A stretch of 54,206 bases of DNA from a virus. The notes under the pieces are model-generated. The model ran no database searches. It saw only the letters and a program-made list of their open reading frames with translations, and was not told where the DNA came from. The stretch's first letter is position 1. Each line of letters opens with the position of its first letter. Shown one piece after another: positions 14,021 to 21,688 of the stretch. The stretch covers positions 1 to 54,206 of IMG/VR virus record IMGVR_UViG_3300023174_000215, one strand, 5' to 3'. A program made the position numbers and the translations under genes.

Positions 14021-14376
14021 TAGACGGCTCCTCCTAAGGCGTTACGACTTGAACTCTGCGGTGTGTTAGGGCTTTGGCTAAAGTCAGACTCTACACGCTG
14101 TTGTGAGCGTCCTGGTAGCTCAATTATGTCTTCAATACTTATTTCAGTATCGGTGTAACCATACTTCTCTGGAAATAGTTTAATCTGAGGCATAGGTGGG
14201 CGTACATATTGTTGGATTTCTTCGCCCGACATTGAGTTAACGGCCAATGATTGGCTGAGTAGACGTTCTTGATTAGATTGAAATGGCCCAATGTATGCCT
14301 GTGGTGGGTAAGCAGCCTCTGGAGGTGCTTGCCATGGTTTGCGGGAGTAAACACCGTCTGCGCTTCTACCTGGCAT
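14020..14376 (-). CDS. Pro/Gln/Ser-rich protein, unknown
   Basis: 118 residues, rich in Pro, Gln and Ser with a more ordered middle (IKLFPEKYGYTDTEISIEDI). Begins MPGRSADGVYSRKP. It directly abuts the next upstream gene (1-nt spacing) that also begins MPG. Likely an unstructured structural accessory protein. Confidence 0.7.
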   Translation of the reverse strand: MPGRSADGVYSRKPWQAPPEAAYPPQAYIGPFQSNQERLLSQSLAVNSMSGEEIQQYVRPPMPQIKLFPEKYGYTDTEISIEDIIELPGRSQQRVESDFSQSPNTPQSSSRNALGGAV

Positions 14377-14916
14377 TTATTTCCAATTCGGTGATAGTGA
14401 ACTAAGTCGCTTAGCTCGGTTGAGGTTAACGCCCATAGGTGAGTCACTCTTTGCAGCAGGACCTGCTTTACCGTCGTTAGGTAAGTGTGGAGCTGGTGCT
14501 AGATGTTGTGCATCTGCATTTCTCTTTGATAGGTATACATTACCTTCTTGAACAGATTTCATTTGGCGCCGAATTCCACGAGCATTATCTAATCCTTCTG
14601 GATAGTAATAACTTGATTGGTCAATGCGCTCGCCTTTGTGAACACCGCGTTGGTAACCGCGTTGTCCAATACGAATTTTAAGTGAATCTAAAACATTTTC
14701 TGATGTAGAACCTGGACGACCACGGTCATCACGACGAGTTCTAATTGTTCCGAGATAGCCATCTGGATACTCTGCGGAAGGTTGGCGTCCAACACCAAGA
14801 CGAAGGAAATCTAATTCGCTTCGTGCAACAGGAACACCGCCACCACCATAATTGGTATTGGTTCCATACATCCCAGCAGCGCCGAGATTTTGAATGTTTT
14901 GATGTGGTCCTGGCAT
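14377..14916 (-). CDS. Gly/Arg-rich protein, unknown
   Basis: 179 residues, rich in Gly, Arg, Asn and Tyr; a basic middle with TIRTRRDDRGRPGSTS. No domain recognised and few hydrophobic stretches. It is the first gene of the small hydrophilic cluster, 14 nt after the metallophosphoesterase stop, and is the largest of the group. Confidence 0.7.
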   Translation of the reverse strand: MPGPHQNIQNLGAAGMYGTNTNYGGGGVPVARSELDFLRLGVGRQPSAEYPDGYLGTIRTRRDDRGRPGSTSENVLDSLKIRIGQRGYQRGVHKGERIDQSSYYYPEGLDNARGIRRQMKSVQEGNVYLSKRNADAQHLAPAPHLPNDGKAGPAAKSDSPMGVNLNRAKRLSSLSPNWK

Positions 14917-14930
14917 GACTACATTATAGG

Positions 14931-16112
14931 CTAGCGAAACCCACCTAGTACTACTAACTCACGACGGGCATCAAATCCTTCACCAACTACTAAAGATGTG
15001 ATTCCTGGATGAGATTCAAGGCCTGATTTATCTCTAAACCAAGCTGACCCGTTATCCATTGCAGGGTTCTGGATGAACAATCGCATACCAACGCTTTGAA
15101 CATCGTAATGGTGCAAGTGTCCAACATTGAGTATGTCAGCGTTTGCTACTGAACAACGACCCATTACCTGACCTGACCACCACTTCACCATATCTCGTGC
15201 TTGGTGTCCGTGTGCCATTCCGTACAGAGTTCCACTCAAGTTAACGGCAAGGGTGCTGTCATCTTTGGCTGGATATCTAAACTCAACTCTGTCTTTAAGG
15301 AACTCATTTTCTAAACACGCATCTTCTACAGCGCGAACAATCTCAATCTGCCAGGAATCTTCTGGGCGAGATACCAAGAAACGCTGGACTTCATCGTGGT
15401 TACCTGGAACCACGGGAACAATAATCTTTGATGCAAACGGTGCCATAGCTTTAATTTGATTCATAAGGATACGGCGTCCTACTTGTACTTGTTGGGCTAC
15501 GCCAATATCGTGACGCCCCATAACTTTACCTTTTTGGCTTGTCATACCTTCAATGCAATCACCCAATTGGGGTAGTGCAATCTGCCCAATTTTATATTTA
15601 CTTTGTAAAAACTTATGGTGCTCTACTGCTTCTGCAAAGGAACGCAGCACTCTATCTACAATAGCTGGCGTGTCATCTTTACCGTACTGGGTATCTCCAA
15701 GGCTGTATACAGCTGTTAAGTCTCCCTCAAAATCTATTGAACTTTCTGGGCGCCAATTCATCATTGATTCAATAAGTTTTTCCGCATCAAAATCATTTTC
15801 TATTGAAGACTTAACGGGAACAACGTTAATTTTAAATGATTCTAGCCATTCTCCGTCATATCGTTGCCAACGTGAGCGCCTATGTGATGTAACTGCCCAC
15901 TCATTAGGGTCTAAATTTGCTTCTCTAATAATCTCTTCTGCACCTGGAGTGTTGCCATCAGGTCGTGGTGTTGAAACAATAAATCCGCCATCATTACCAA
16001 TTTCAGAACGTGGTCTCCACGCATCTGGAATGTCTTTCATAATATTGTCGGAACCTTCTTGGCCCGCTTTTGTAAAATCATTAAATTCATCTTTTATGGA
16101 CATGAGCACCAT
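14931..16112 (-). CDS. Calcineurin-like metallophosphoesterase
   Basis: 393 residues. The catalytic motifs are all present in order: SLGDTQYGKDD (motif I, with D-x-Q in place of D-x-H), QLGDCIEGM (GD), VPGNHDEVQRF (GNHD), YGMAHGHQARD (GH) and VGHLHHYDVQ (GHxH), which bind two metal ions. About 110 residues precede motif I and have no recognised domain. Such phage enzymes may be nucleases (Mre11/SbcD-like) or phosphodiesterases; the substrate cannot be told. Start uncertain between ATG at 16112 and 16103. Confidence 0.85.
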   Translation of the reverse strand: MVLMSIKDEFNDFTKAGQEGSDNIMKDIPDAWRPRSEIGNDGGFIVSTPRPDGNTPGAEEIIREANLDPNEWAVTSHRRSRWQRYDGEWLESFKINVVPVKSSIENDFDAEKLIESMMNWRPESSIDFEGDLTAVYSLGDTQYGKDDTPAIVDRVLRSFAEAVEHHKFLQSKYKIGQIALPQLGDCIEGMTSQKGKVMGRHDIGVAQQVQVGRRILMNQIKAMAPFASKIIVPVVPGNHDEVQRFLVSRPEDSWQIEIVRAVEDACLENEFLKDRVEFRYPAKDDSTLAVNLSGTLYGMAHGHQARDMVKWWSGQVMGRCSVANADILNVGHLHHYDVQSVGMRLFIQNPAMDNGSAWFRDKSGLESHPGITSLVVGEGFDARRELVVLGGFR

Positions 16113-16312
16113 CGTTTTCTGTGGCTTTTAAATGCGGTAAGTCCGCAATTTAGGTCTTCAAATTTTTTGTTAAAAAATCTGTGTAAACTAGCAGTTGATG
16201 CATTACTGTTTAAAAGCTCAATGATTTCACTCTTTGATGGTTCTTCTTGTTCTGATACCCATAATCCCAAAAGACAATAGTTTTTTTGATTGGAATACAT
16301 GAGGTTCTTCAC
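16094..16312 (-). CDS. Small protein, possibly DNA-binding
   Basis: 72 residues if started at the GTG at 16312 (68 from the ATG at 16300). It has a helical segment (SKSEIIELLNSNASTASLHRFF) and a Cys-containing basic end. It overlaps the phosphoesterase start by 19 nt and is the first gene after the terminator at 16362. A weak promoter-like pair, TTGCGT and TTAAAT 17 nt apart, lies just upstream. Moderate support only. Confidence 0.5.
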   Translation of the reverse strand: MKNLMYSNQKNYCLLGLWVSEQEEPSKSEIIELLNSNASTASLHRFFNKKFEDLNCGLTAFKSHRKRWCSCP

Positions 16313-16361
16313 ACAGGTATTTAACCATAGTTACACAAATCACGCAATAAAGACACAACGC

Positions 16362-16388
16362 AAAAAGCCCCCCAATTTCTTGGAGGGC
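16362..16388 (-). terminator. Rho-independent terminator, minus strand
   Basis: On the minus strand GCCCTCCAA, loop GAAA, TTGGGGGGC (one G-U pair), followed by T5. It ends transcripts from 16403 and beyond and separates the SpoVS region from the phosphoesterase unit. Built like the terminator at 48170-48195. Confidence 0.9.
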
Positions 16389-16402
16389 CGTTGCTTATTT
16401 AA

Positions 16403-16738
16403 TTATTCTGCCATACCATCATTAAAGTTTGGACGTGAGCGGTTAACGGCTGCTTTAATAATGCGACCATTTCCCTGTGTTGCTGCTGCTTCTGGTGCGG
16501 TTGACTTTTGGAAGCCAACTCGAATACCGTAGCGAGCACCTGCACGTTCAACCATTACTTTGGTACGTGACGGCTTAGCTTGCTTGTATGGGTCTGTGCC
16601 ACCCTTAGCATTGCCAGTCTTTTTCATAAGCTTGCCTTTTTCAGGCATAGCAATGCGTGGTTTTGAACCTGCAGCGTTTGATGGCTCGGCTGATGTCGGA
16701 GCAATCGGTGCTGGGTTCTTCTTTGAATCTGATTTCAT
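16403..16738 (-). CDS. Basic Pro/Ala-rich protein, unknown
   Basis: 111 residues; disordered Ser/Pro/Ala N-terminus, then a basic middle (MPEKGKLMKKTGNAKGG) and a part that looks folded (VMVERAGARYGIRVGFQKS). Strong ribosome site AAAGGAAACC. Last gene before the terminator at 16362. Not recognised; composition resembles the small basic proteins at 12-14 kb. Confidence 0.7.
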   Translation of the reverse strand: MKSDSKKNPAPIAPTSAEPSNAAGSKPRIAMPEKGKLMKKTGNAKGGTDPYKQAKPSRTKVMVERAGARYGIRVGFQKSTAPEAAATQGNGRIIKAAVNRSRPNFNDGMAE

Positions 16739-16797
16739 TTGGTTTCCTTTGCAAAGGGGTTTATTAAAGATAAGGCATTTTGGCGCGAAATAACTGC

Positions 16798-17082
16798 TTA
16801 ACCTGTCACGGTTACAACAAATACAATGGCTGAAATGTCACCATCGTGGCTTTTGATACTTGCAAAGCCTGGGATACAACTTAAATCTAAACCTCTAGGG
16901 GCGCAATAACCACGGGCAATTGCGATTGCTTTGACGGCTTGATTAACGGCTCCAGCACCTACGGCACGGATTTTGCAACCACGAGTCTCATAAATACTAT
17001 GGGCGATTGCTGATGCTACGGCTTGTGGATTTGACCCTGCTGAAACACGCAGGATATTTTCTTCTGATACTGCTTCTGACAT
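16798..17082 (-). CDS. spoVS: SpoVS-like protein
   Basis: 94 residues, full-length match to the stage V sporulation protein S family (usually about 86 residues). The hallmark AGAVNQAVKAIAIARG lies at about 43-58, followed by GLDLSCIPGFASI and a C-terminal strand. The family has an Alba-like fold and is thought to bind nucleic acid; in Bacillus it affects septation and spore coat assembly, and homologues occur in non-sporing bacteria. Ribosome site GAGG 8 nt upstream. A 44-nt stem-loop (17097-17140) lies in the leader. In a phage it could alter host division or gene expression; that is inference. Confidence 0.9.
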   Translation of the reverse strand: MSEAVSEENILRVSAGSNPQAVASAIAHSIYETRGCKIRAVGAGAVNQAVKAIAIARGYCAPRGLDLSCIPGFASIKSHDGDISAIVFVVTVTG

Positions 17083-17096
17083 TGTTATACCTCATT

Positions 17097-17140
17097 ATGC
17101 TCGGATTAGTGTTACCCCCAAATTATGGGTACACGAGCAT
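17097..17140 (-). promoter_or_regulatory. Stem-loop in the SpoVS gene leader
   Basis: Outer arms ATGCTCG (17097-17103) and CGAGCAT (17134-17140), and an inner stem GTG-T-TACCC with GGGTACAC (one bulge), loop about 9 nt. It ends about 7 nt before the ribosome site. No T-run follows, so an attenuator or RNA control element is more likely than a plain terminator. Confidence 0.4.
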
Positions 17141-17146
17141 GTAATA

Positions 17147-17524
17147 TCAGGCTAAACTCTTATCAAAAATCATATGGCAAGAAGTGCACCTAGCCTCATA
17201 ATGCTCTAAATGTACGCAATAAGGGTTTAAATTAGGCCTATCTTTCCTAGCAACTCCATACAATACATTTGAACAACTGTTATTCCAAGTCCAATCATTT
17301 GCAGGAGTTCCACAATCAATGCATTGGTGTTTAGAGGCGCTTCCTTTATTTACTTTTAAACGACCGTGCATTCCCCAATAAGAAACTACATCTTTACGTG
17401 GCCTGCCACCTTTGGTATAACTACGGTTTTCTTTGGGTTGGCTTATCCACCAAGCTTGATAATGGGTGTTACACAAGTTTTTAGCTTTTCCTGGCCTACT
17501 ACAGGCTTCTATAATGCAGTTCAT
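17147..17524 (-). CDS. HNH-like zinc protein, putative nuclease
   Basis: 125 residues starting MNCIIEACSRPGKAKN. N-terminal C-x4-C plus C-x2-H (LCNTHYQAWW) resembles a zinc element common in actinophage HNH proteins; later HQCIDCG, NPYCVHLEHY and RCTSCHMIFD give two C-x2-C pairs and several His, as in HNH nucleases where EHY-like segments carry the catalytic His. The start overlaps the previous stop by 4 nt, which rejects the longer frame to 17572. Could be a homing-type or packaging-associated nuclease. Confidence 0.6.
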   Translation of the reverse strand: MNCIIEACSRPGKAKNLCNTHYQAWWISQPKENRSYTKGGRPRKDVVSYWGMHGRLKVNKGSASKHQCIDCGTPANDWTWNNSCSNVLYGVARKDRPNLNPYCVHLEHYEARCTSCHMIFDKSLA

Positions 17525-17718
17525 ACGTCTAATGGGGTGGGGGCTGTGGCAAGGCTGCCACATAGGGCGCATTCCATATCTAACATATATAAGGATATCT
17601 GCCCTTCTTCAAACTGAGCTTTTACATTCCACAAAGTGGACCCGCAAGCGCAGACGTGAAGTGGCCTATCCTTATCCCTGAGGTCTAGCACCGAAATCTG
17701 CAAGTACGTGATAGGCAA
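17521..17718 (-). CDS. Small zinc-ribbon protein
   Basis: 65 residues from TTG at 17718; a later GTG at 17691 is also possible, since the first choice overlaps the upstream gene by 47 nt. VCACGSTLW and CALCGSLA form a C-x-C and C-x2-C zinc ribbon about 29 residues apart. Stop overlaps the next start (ATGA). Function unknown. Confidence 0.65.
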   Translation of the reverse strand: MPITYLQISVLDLRDKDRPLHVCACGSTLWNVKAQFEEGQISLYMLDMECALCGSLATAPTPLDV

Positions 17719-17923
17719 CCTCTATATAAATAGCTGCATTAGATATTAAATCTTCTGGGTGATGTAGTGATTTTTTATCTATTACGCCCCAATTTTTACT
17801 AAGGTACTCTTTAAGACCTGGGGTTAGCTTAGTAACAAATTCCTCAGTAGTCATATAGCCCTCTTTACGGAGTTCTTTATTTGTTGGCATAGGACGTTTA
17901 GGTGAGTTCGATTTTTTGCTCAT
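17672..17923 (-). CDS. Small protein, unknown
   Basis: 83 residues: basic disordered N-terminus (SKKSNSPKRPMPTNKEL) and a helical rest. AAAGGACAAA precedes the ATG. It overlaps the upstream gene by 26 nt. No family recognised. Confidence 0.7.
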   Translation of the reverse strand: MSKKSNSPKRPMPTNKELRKEGYMTTEEFVTKLTPGLKEYLSKNWGVIDKKSLHHPEDLISNAAIYIEVAYHVLADFGARPQG

Positions 17924-18122
17924 TTTGTCCTTTCATAATTTTAGGGGCAACAAAAAACAGTACTTCGCGGAAATAACAAACGTTACAACCACAATAAGGC
18001 TCACCCGATAACGTCTCTATCTCTTCATTCTCATCAACACTATCTTGACAAACCATTAAGTACTCTTCAAGACCTTCTTGTAGTTTTTCTGCCCACTTCT
18101 CATCTTTAACAATAAAACTCAT
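17898..18122 (-). CDS. Small acidic protein with C-x-C-x2-C
   Basis: 74 residues starting MSFIVKDEKW. Acidic middle, then YCGCNVCYF, a metal-binding-type cysteine group. GGGGAG lies 5 nt upstream and the ATG overlaps the previous stop (ATGA), which sets the start over one at 18134. Confidence 0.7.
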   Translation of the reverse strand: MSFIVKDEKWAEKLQEGLEEYLMVCQDSVDENEEIETLSGEPYCGCNVCYFREVLFFVAPKIMKGQNEQKIELT

Positions 18123-18286
18123 TTTGCTCCCCATCCTCCGCCTTTAAAATGAACTGCTGGCGGTGTCCATACTTTAGTTAGAAAGTTTCCGCATTTATCG
18201 CATGTAGGACGGTGCACATCGTCAAACCCAATATGCATCTCTACTGTTGTGTCACATGGTATACAAGTAAAATCATACTTTGGCAT
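18119..18286 (-). CDS. FmdB-type zinc-ribbon protein
   Basis: 55 residues starting MPKYDFTCIPCDT. Layout matches the FmdB-like zinc-ribbon family: Y-x-F-x-C-x2-C near the start, then RPTCDKCG about 19 residues later, and a Gly-rich C-terminus. Such proteins are small regulators or ribbons of unclear role. Start and stop each overlap a neighbour by 1-4 nt. Confidence 0.75.
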   Translation of the reverse strand: MPKYDFTCIPCDTTVEMHIGFDDVHRPTCDKCGNFLTKVWTPPAVHFKGGGWGAK

Positions 18287-18633
18287 TAATTTTTATCTCC
18301 GTACCCTGCTTCTCGTAGTAAATGTACGAAGTCTTCAAGTCTGAGTAGTGTAACCCATTCTCCGATACCCGCTTCACCTTGACCGTTAAGGCGTAAGACC
18401 GCAACTGGTAAATCTTTTCCATTGTGTCTCTCCTTTAGCTGTTTGATAGCTGCACTTGGATTAAAGCCTGTACGGGATTTTACTTCCCAATCTATACCTA
18501 CCGTGCCTGTGACATCACTACCGCTACGACCTGCCCCCGCGCTTTCTGCAAAGGGAAAGCCGTGCTCAGCTAAGTACATAGCTAGTACCTTCTGGCTTCG
18601 ATAGCCTCTATGTTTGCGTGATTGGCTTGGCAT
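18286..18633 (-). CDS. PD-(D/E)XK nuclease, Holliday-junction-type
   Basis: 115 residues. Basic N-terminus (RKHRGYRSQK), then AGAGRSGSDVTG and IDWEVKSR: the Asp and E-x-K of a PD-(D/E)XK nuclease, in the spacing of Hjc-like resolvases and VRR-type nucleases. It starts on the stop of the following upstream gene. Likely acts on branched DNA intermediates near the end of phage replication. A second nuclease of this type is encoded at 20281-20625. Confidence 0.75.
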   Translation of the reverse strand: MPSQSRKHRGYRSQKVLAMYLAEHGFPFAESAGAGRSGSDVTGTVGIDWEVKSRTGFNPSAAIKQLKERHNGKDLPVAVLRLNGQGEAGIGEWVTLLRLEDFVHLLREAGYGDKN

Positions 18634-19130
18634 TATGCGCTGAACTTATTGGTTCTCATACGGTCACTAGATGTACGGCGAGTGAGCTCACGGCTGGCTA
18701 GGTTGTAGTAACGCTCTAAGTTATCTTGCGTGGTCTCTAACAGTTTACGGTAGGCGTAAGCGTAGTTCTTTACTTTTAATTTACCTTGTATGTCTTCTTG
18801 TACTAAAACAGAGGCCTTTAGTAAGCCCGCTTTTTCAGTAGTTTTACCTGTTGATAGTTTTAATAGAGCCTGTGCTTCACAGAAATCGTAATCGTTTTCT
18901 GCTTCAAGCTCTGCAATCTGGGCGCATGAAACCTGTGTGCGAACCATGTTGTAGTTCTCCATATATTTAGAGGCTAAAACCATAAGGTCTTGGTCATCTA
19001 CTAACGTGACATCATCTGGGAAGTTAGGTATGGACATATCTAATGTCTGACGCATAGGTAACCCTTGGCGCTCTAAAATATCAATAATGTCTTCGGTGAT
19101 ACCTGTGGTTACCAACTTAATCATTGTCAT
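18633..19130 (-). CDS. Helical phage protein, unknown
   Basis: 165 residues, almost wholly predicted helix. The segment PNFPDDVTLVDDQDLMVLAS and the charged helices after it look like conserved actinophage proteins encoded beside recombination genes. It overlaps the Cas4-like gene by 14 nt. Role unknown; a DNA-binding or recombination accessory role would fit the context. Confidence 0.75.
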   Translation of the reverse strand: MTMIKLVTTGITEDIIDILERQGLPMRQTLDMSIPNFPDDVTLVDDQDLMVLASKYMENYNMVRTQVSCAQIAELEAENDYDFCEAQALLKLSTGKTTEKAGLLKASVLVQEDIQGKLKVKNYAYAYRKLLETTQDNLERYYNLASRELTRRTSSDRMRTNKFSA

Positions 19131-19998
19131 ACCCCTTGCACTGGTAGCAACCCTCGTTAGGGCTTATATTACAAGTAGGTGGCATACCTTTGTCAACTGC
19201 CTCTACAATTGATGCAGCAGCCTCTAATAACGGGGCTATACCAAAGTCACTCTTGGCAACTACAAACTCTTTTACTTCTTGCGTAGACTTATTCTCATAC
19301 AGGAACAACGCTTCTTGTGGTTGGTGTTTAAGTCCTATTAACTCAGCTAACTTCATGTACATTTGAGCCTGCATTATGTGGCTCATAAATGGGGCGCTCA
19401 TTGCCTTCCACATCTTGTCAATCTCGCCGTTGTGCTCATAGGTCATCTCTGGAGCTTCAAATCTAAATGTTCCTGCGCCTAATGATTTAATCTCTAACAT
19501 CAATGGCTCACCAAAACCAAGAAGGATTCCATCTGCATGGCCCGAAATTCTTAATGGCTCGTAATGGAGTGAAACTTCTTTGTAACTAAACTTAGTACAG
19601 TCGCATACAGGGCATTTAATATCTGCCATTCCCCACTCTTTTAGCCCGCATCTATTGCACTCATAGATGCCGTACAAGGTACCCATCTCTTGAAAAATGG
19701 ATTGCCAACCTGCATGAATATCGTGACCTGTCTGGAACACACGCTTTTGTTTTAGGGATACCCGATACTTGCTAGGTGGTGGTGGAAAACCTAATAACTG
19801 AAAATAAGATGAACGGTGGCACCAATCTGCTTTAACCATTGCTGATGGATGCAATACATCTGAGCGTCTATCACTTGGCGCTTCTTTTGCAATGTAGTGG
19901 CGCTCTACGGAAGCAAGTACTCTGCTGTCTTTTTTACCCGCATCTACAAACTTCTTTAATGCTCCTGTGGCTTTAAACCCGCTTGCCTTTGACGCCAT
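19117..19998 (-). CDS. Cas4/RecB-like nuclease with Fe-S and zinc sites
   Basis: 293 residues. PD-(D/E)XK core: GHADGIL (Asp156), MLEIKS (Glu169, Lys171) and QAQMYMKL (Q-x3-Y). Four Cys that bracket the core (Cys60, Cys276, Cys284, Cys287) match the Fe-S arrangement of Cas4 and AddB. A separate ribbon, CNRCG (114, 117) and CPVC (129, 132), is inserted before the core. Probably a 5'-3' or structure-specific DNA exonuclease in phage recombination, working with the RecA-like protein. Not CRISPR-linked: no cas1/cas2 or array nearby. Confidence 0.85.
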   Translation of the reverse strand: MASKASGFKATGALKKFVDAGKKDSRVLASVERHYIAKEAPSDRRSDVLHPSAMVKADWCHRSSYFQLLGFPPPPSKYRVSLKQKRVFQTGHDIHAGWQSIFQEMGTLYGIYECNRCGLKEWGMADIKCPVCDCTKFSYKEVSLHYEPLRISGHADGILLGFGEPLMLEIKSLGAGTFRFEAPEMTYEHNGEIDKMWKAMSAPFMSHIMQAQMYMKLAELIGLKHQPQEALFLYENKSTQEVKEFVVAKSDFGIAPLLEAAASIVEAVDKGMPPTCNISPNEGCYQCKGYDND

Positions 19999-20308
19999 TT
20001 TTAATTACCCATTCTTCCAATGTAAGCCCTACCTTAGCAGCTTTTCTCTTCAATGCATTTCGTTCACGATGTGAAAGTCCGCCCCAAATACCGTGTTGTT
20101 CATCCATCTTCTCTGAGTAGAGTAGACATTGAATTCTTACGGGACACTCTGGTGCGCCATCTCGTCCAAAACAGACGGCTTTAGATTTATCAGCAATGTT
20201 TTTATATTTTTCTTTGTCTCGTGGTGGGTACCAAATTTCAGTATCCATACCCCGACATTTAGCGGAGTAACGCCAGTCTTCTACGTTACCTGAACCTTCG
20301 TATGACAA
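19973..20308 (-). CDS. whiB: WhiB-family transcription regulator
   Basis: About 111 residues. Four Cys with spacing C-x27-C-x8-C-x5-C, the GIWGG turn (HGIWGGLSHRER) and a basic C-terminal helix define a WhiB protein, a Fe-S protein that binds the primary sigma factor and is found in Actinobacteria and their phages. Usual WhiB spacing is C-x2-C for the middle pair; here six extra residues (FGRDGAPE between the Cys) are present. Start: TTG at 20308 has GGAG 5 nt upstream; GTG at 20314 is the alternative. Likely redirects host transcription. Confidence 0.9.
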   Translation of the reverse strand: MSYEGSGNVEDWRYSAKCRGMDTEIWYPPRDKEKYKNIADKSKAVCFGRDGAPECPVRIQCLLYSEKMDEQHGIWGGLSHRERNALKRKAAKVGLTLEEWVIKNGVKGKRV

Positions 20309-20625
20309 GTGCACTCCATGAGGGTTTGGCGCATTTCTAGAAAATCATCCTCAAGTAAAAGCACATAATTATTCTCGTTAAGACTTACGCCTAATACAGG
20401 CATTCGACTATCAAGAATTGCTTCATTGACAATTTTTTCCAAAACTGCAGCTTTAACAGTAAAGGAGGTTTTGCCCGTCCACTTATGTTCTATTAAAAGT
20501 TCATCAGTCCGAACATCGCCTTTACGATTCCAAAAAGCTCCACTGGCTGCTGTTCGCTTGCCATCAAACTTTTTTGCTAATCGTGCCTCATGCTTCTTAG
20601 ACTGTCTTTGTCCCTCACTCCTCAT
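20281..20625 (-). CDS. PD-(D/E)XK resolvase-like protein
   Basis: 114 residues. KKHEARLAKKF, then GKRTAASGAFWNRKGDVRTD and LIEHKWT: Asp and E-x-K of a resolvase-type PD-(D/E)XK nuclease, common in actinophages. It overlaps the recA-like gene by 11 nt, so recombinase and junction nuclease are probably made together. C-terminal CTCH may add a metal site. Confidence 0.75.
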   Translation of the reverse strand: MRSEGQRQSKKHEARLAKKFDGKRTAASGAFWNRKGDVRTDELLIEHKWTGKTSFTVKAAVLEKIVNEAILDSRMPVLGVSLNENNYVLLLEDDFLEMRQTLMECTCHTKVQVT

Positions 20626-21688
20626 CGGAGTCTTCGGCTATGAACTTAGACCCAGCTTTAATGGAGTCCAGCACATCCCGTTCAAGGGCTTCTTTCAGGT
20701 CTAACTCTTCCCGTATTGAGCTAAGCATAGCATCTGCACCCTGCCATTGCCGATTCTCGCCCTTAAACTCGTAACGGTAATATGCACCTGCTCGGGTAAT
20801 AACTTTGTTAATAATACCCATAGCAACAACTTCCTTGGCAAAATCATAATTGCCACGGTCTACAGAACCACCATTGGCAAAATAGAAATCCATAAACGCG
20901 GTTTGAGATGGTGGGGCAGACTTGTTCTTCATAGTACGAATTTTGATTGTCTGTCCTACACGGGTCTTTTCTTGGCCCGTACCTTCTTCAATCCAATCAT
21001 CGCGCTTTACCTCTACTCGTGTAAAGAAAGCGTAGTTCTTGCCCTTGCCCCCAGGAGTAGTACGAGGGTCACCATACATAACGCCAACCTTGTCGCGCCA
21101 TTGGTTAATTAAAATACCAATAAATGGGCGCTCCTCAACTACAAGACTTCGCTTGGATGCCTTGCCTACCTTGCGGAAAAACTTATTAGTTAAGAGTGCT
21201 CCTCGTCCAACGGTGAATTCATCCATATCCTTTTCGTCTTCAGCACTAGGAATAAGGGCAGGAAGGCTATCAATAATGACGCAATCCACAGCTTTACTTT
21301 CAACCAACTCAATAACTGCTTCATATGCTTCCTCCATAATATTTGTAGAAATTACATACACACGAGATAAATCAACCCCGCACATTTCAGCATAAGAAGG
21401 AACCCATTCTTCTGCTGCTACCCACACAGTTGTAAACTCTGGGTCACGGTCTTGATTAGCTGCAACTGTCTTTAACGCTACAGCAGTTTTACCATTTGAT
21501 TCTTCACCAATTAGTTCGTGCCATTGATTAACGGGCCATCCACCACCTAATGCAACATCAAATGAAAGTGAGCCTGTTGTAAAACGACCAATTGTGTTCT
21601 GAATGTTCTCGCCCAAAATGATGGTATCGGCACCCATCTTTTTGTTAATCTTATTAATTACTTTTAATAGTTCTGCGTTAACTGCCAT
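20615..21688 (-). CDS. recA: RecA-like recombinase
   Basis: 357 residues. Walker A GEESNGKT at 61-68, Walker B DCVIID ending at Asp140, and an L2-type segment GDPRTTPGGKGKNYAF (about 211-226) identify a RecA/UvsX-type strand-exchange protein. The FTTGSLSFDVALGGG segment before Walker A is typical of RecA. C-terminus acidic (EDSDEE), as in RecA. Drives recombination and recombination-dependent replication with the resolvase and Cas4-like nuclease encoded next to it. Confidence 0.95.
   Translation of the reverse strand: MAVNAELLKVINKINKKMGADTIILGENIQNTIGRFTTGSLSFDVALGGGWPVNQWHELIGEESNGKTAVALKTVAANQDRDPEFTTVWVAAEEWVPSYAEMCGVDLSRVYVISTNIMEEAYEAVIELVESKAVDCVIIDSLPALIPSAEDEKDMDEFTVGRGALLTNKFFRKVGKASKRSLVVEERPFIGILINQWRDKVGVMYGDPRTTPGGKGKNYAFFTRVEVKRDDWIEEGTGQEKTRVGQTIKIRTMKNKSAPPSQTAFMDFYFANGGSVDRGNYDFAKEVVAMGIINKVITRAGAYYRYEFKGENRQWQGADAMLSSIREELDLKEALERDVLDSIKAGSKFIAEDSDEE

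Noticed and set aside
19117-19998. Cas4-like protein as part of a CRISPR system
   Set aside because: No array, cas1 or cas2 in the window; neighbours are recombination genes, so a phage exonuclease is the simpler reading.
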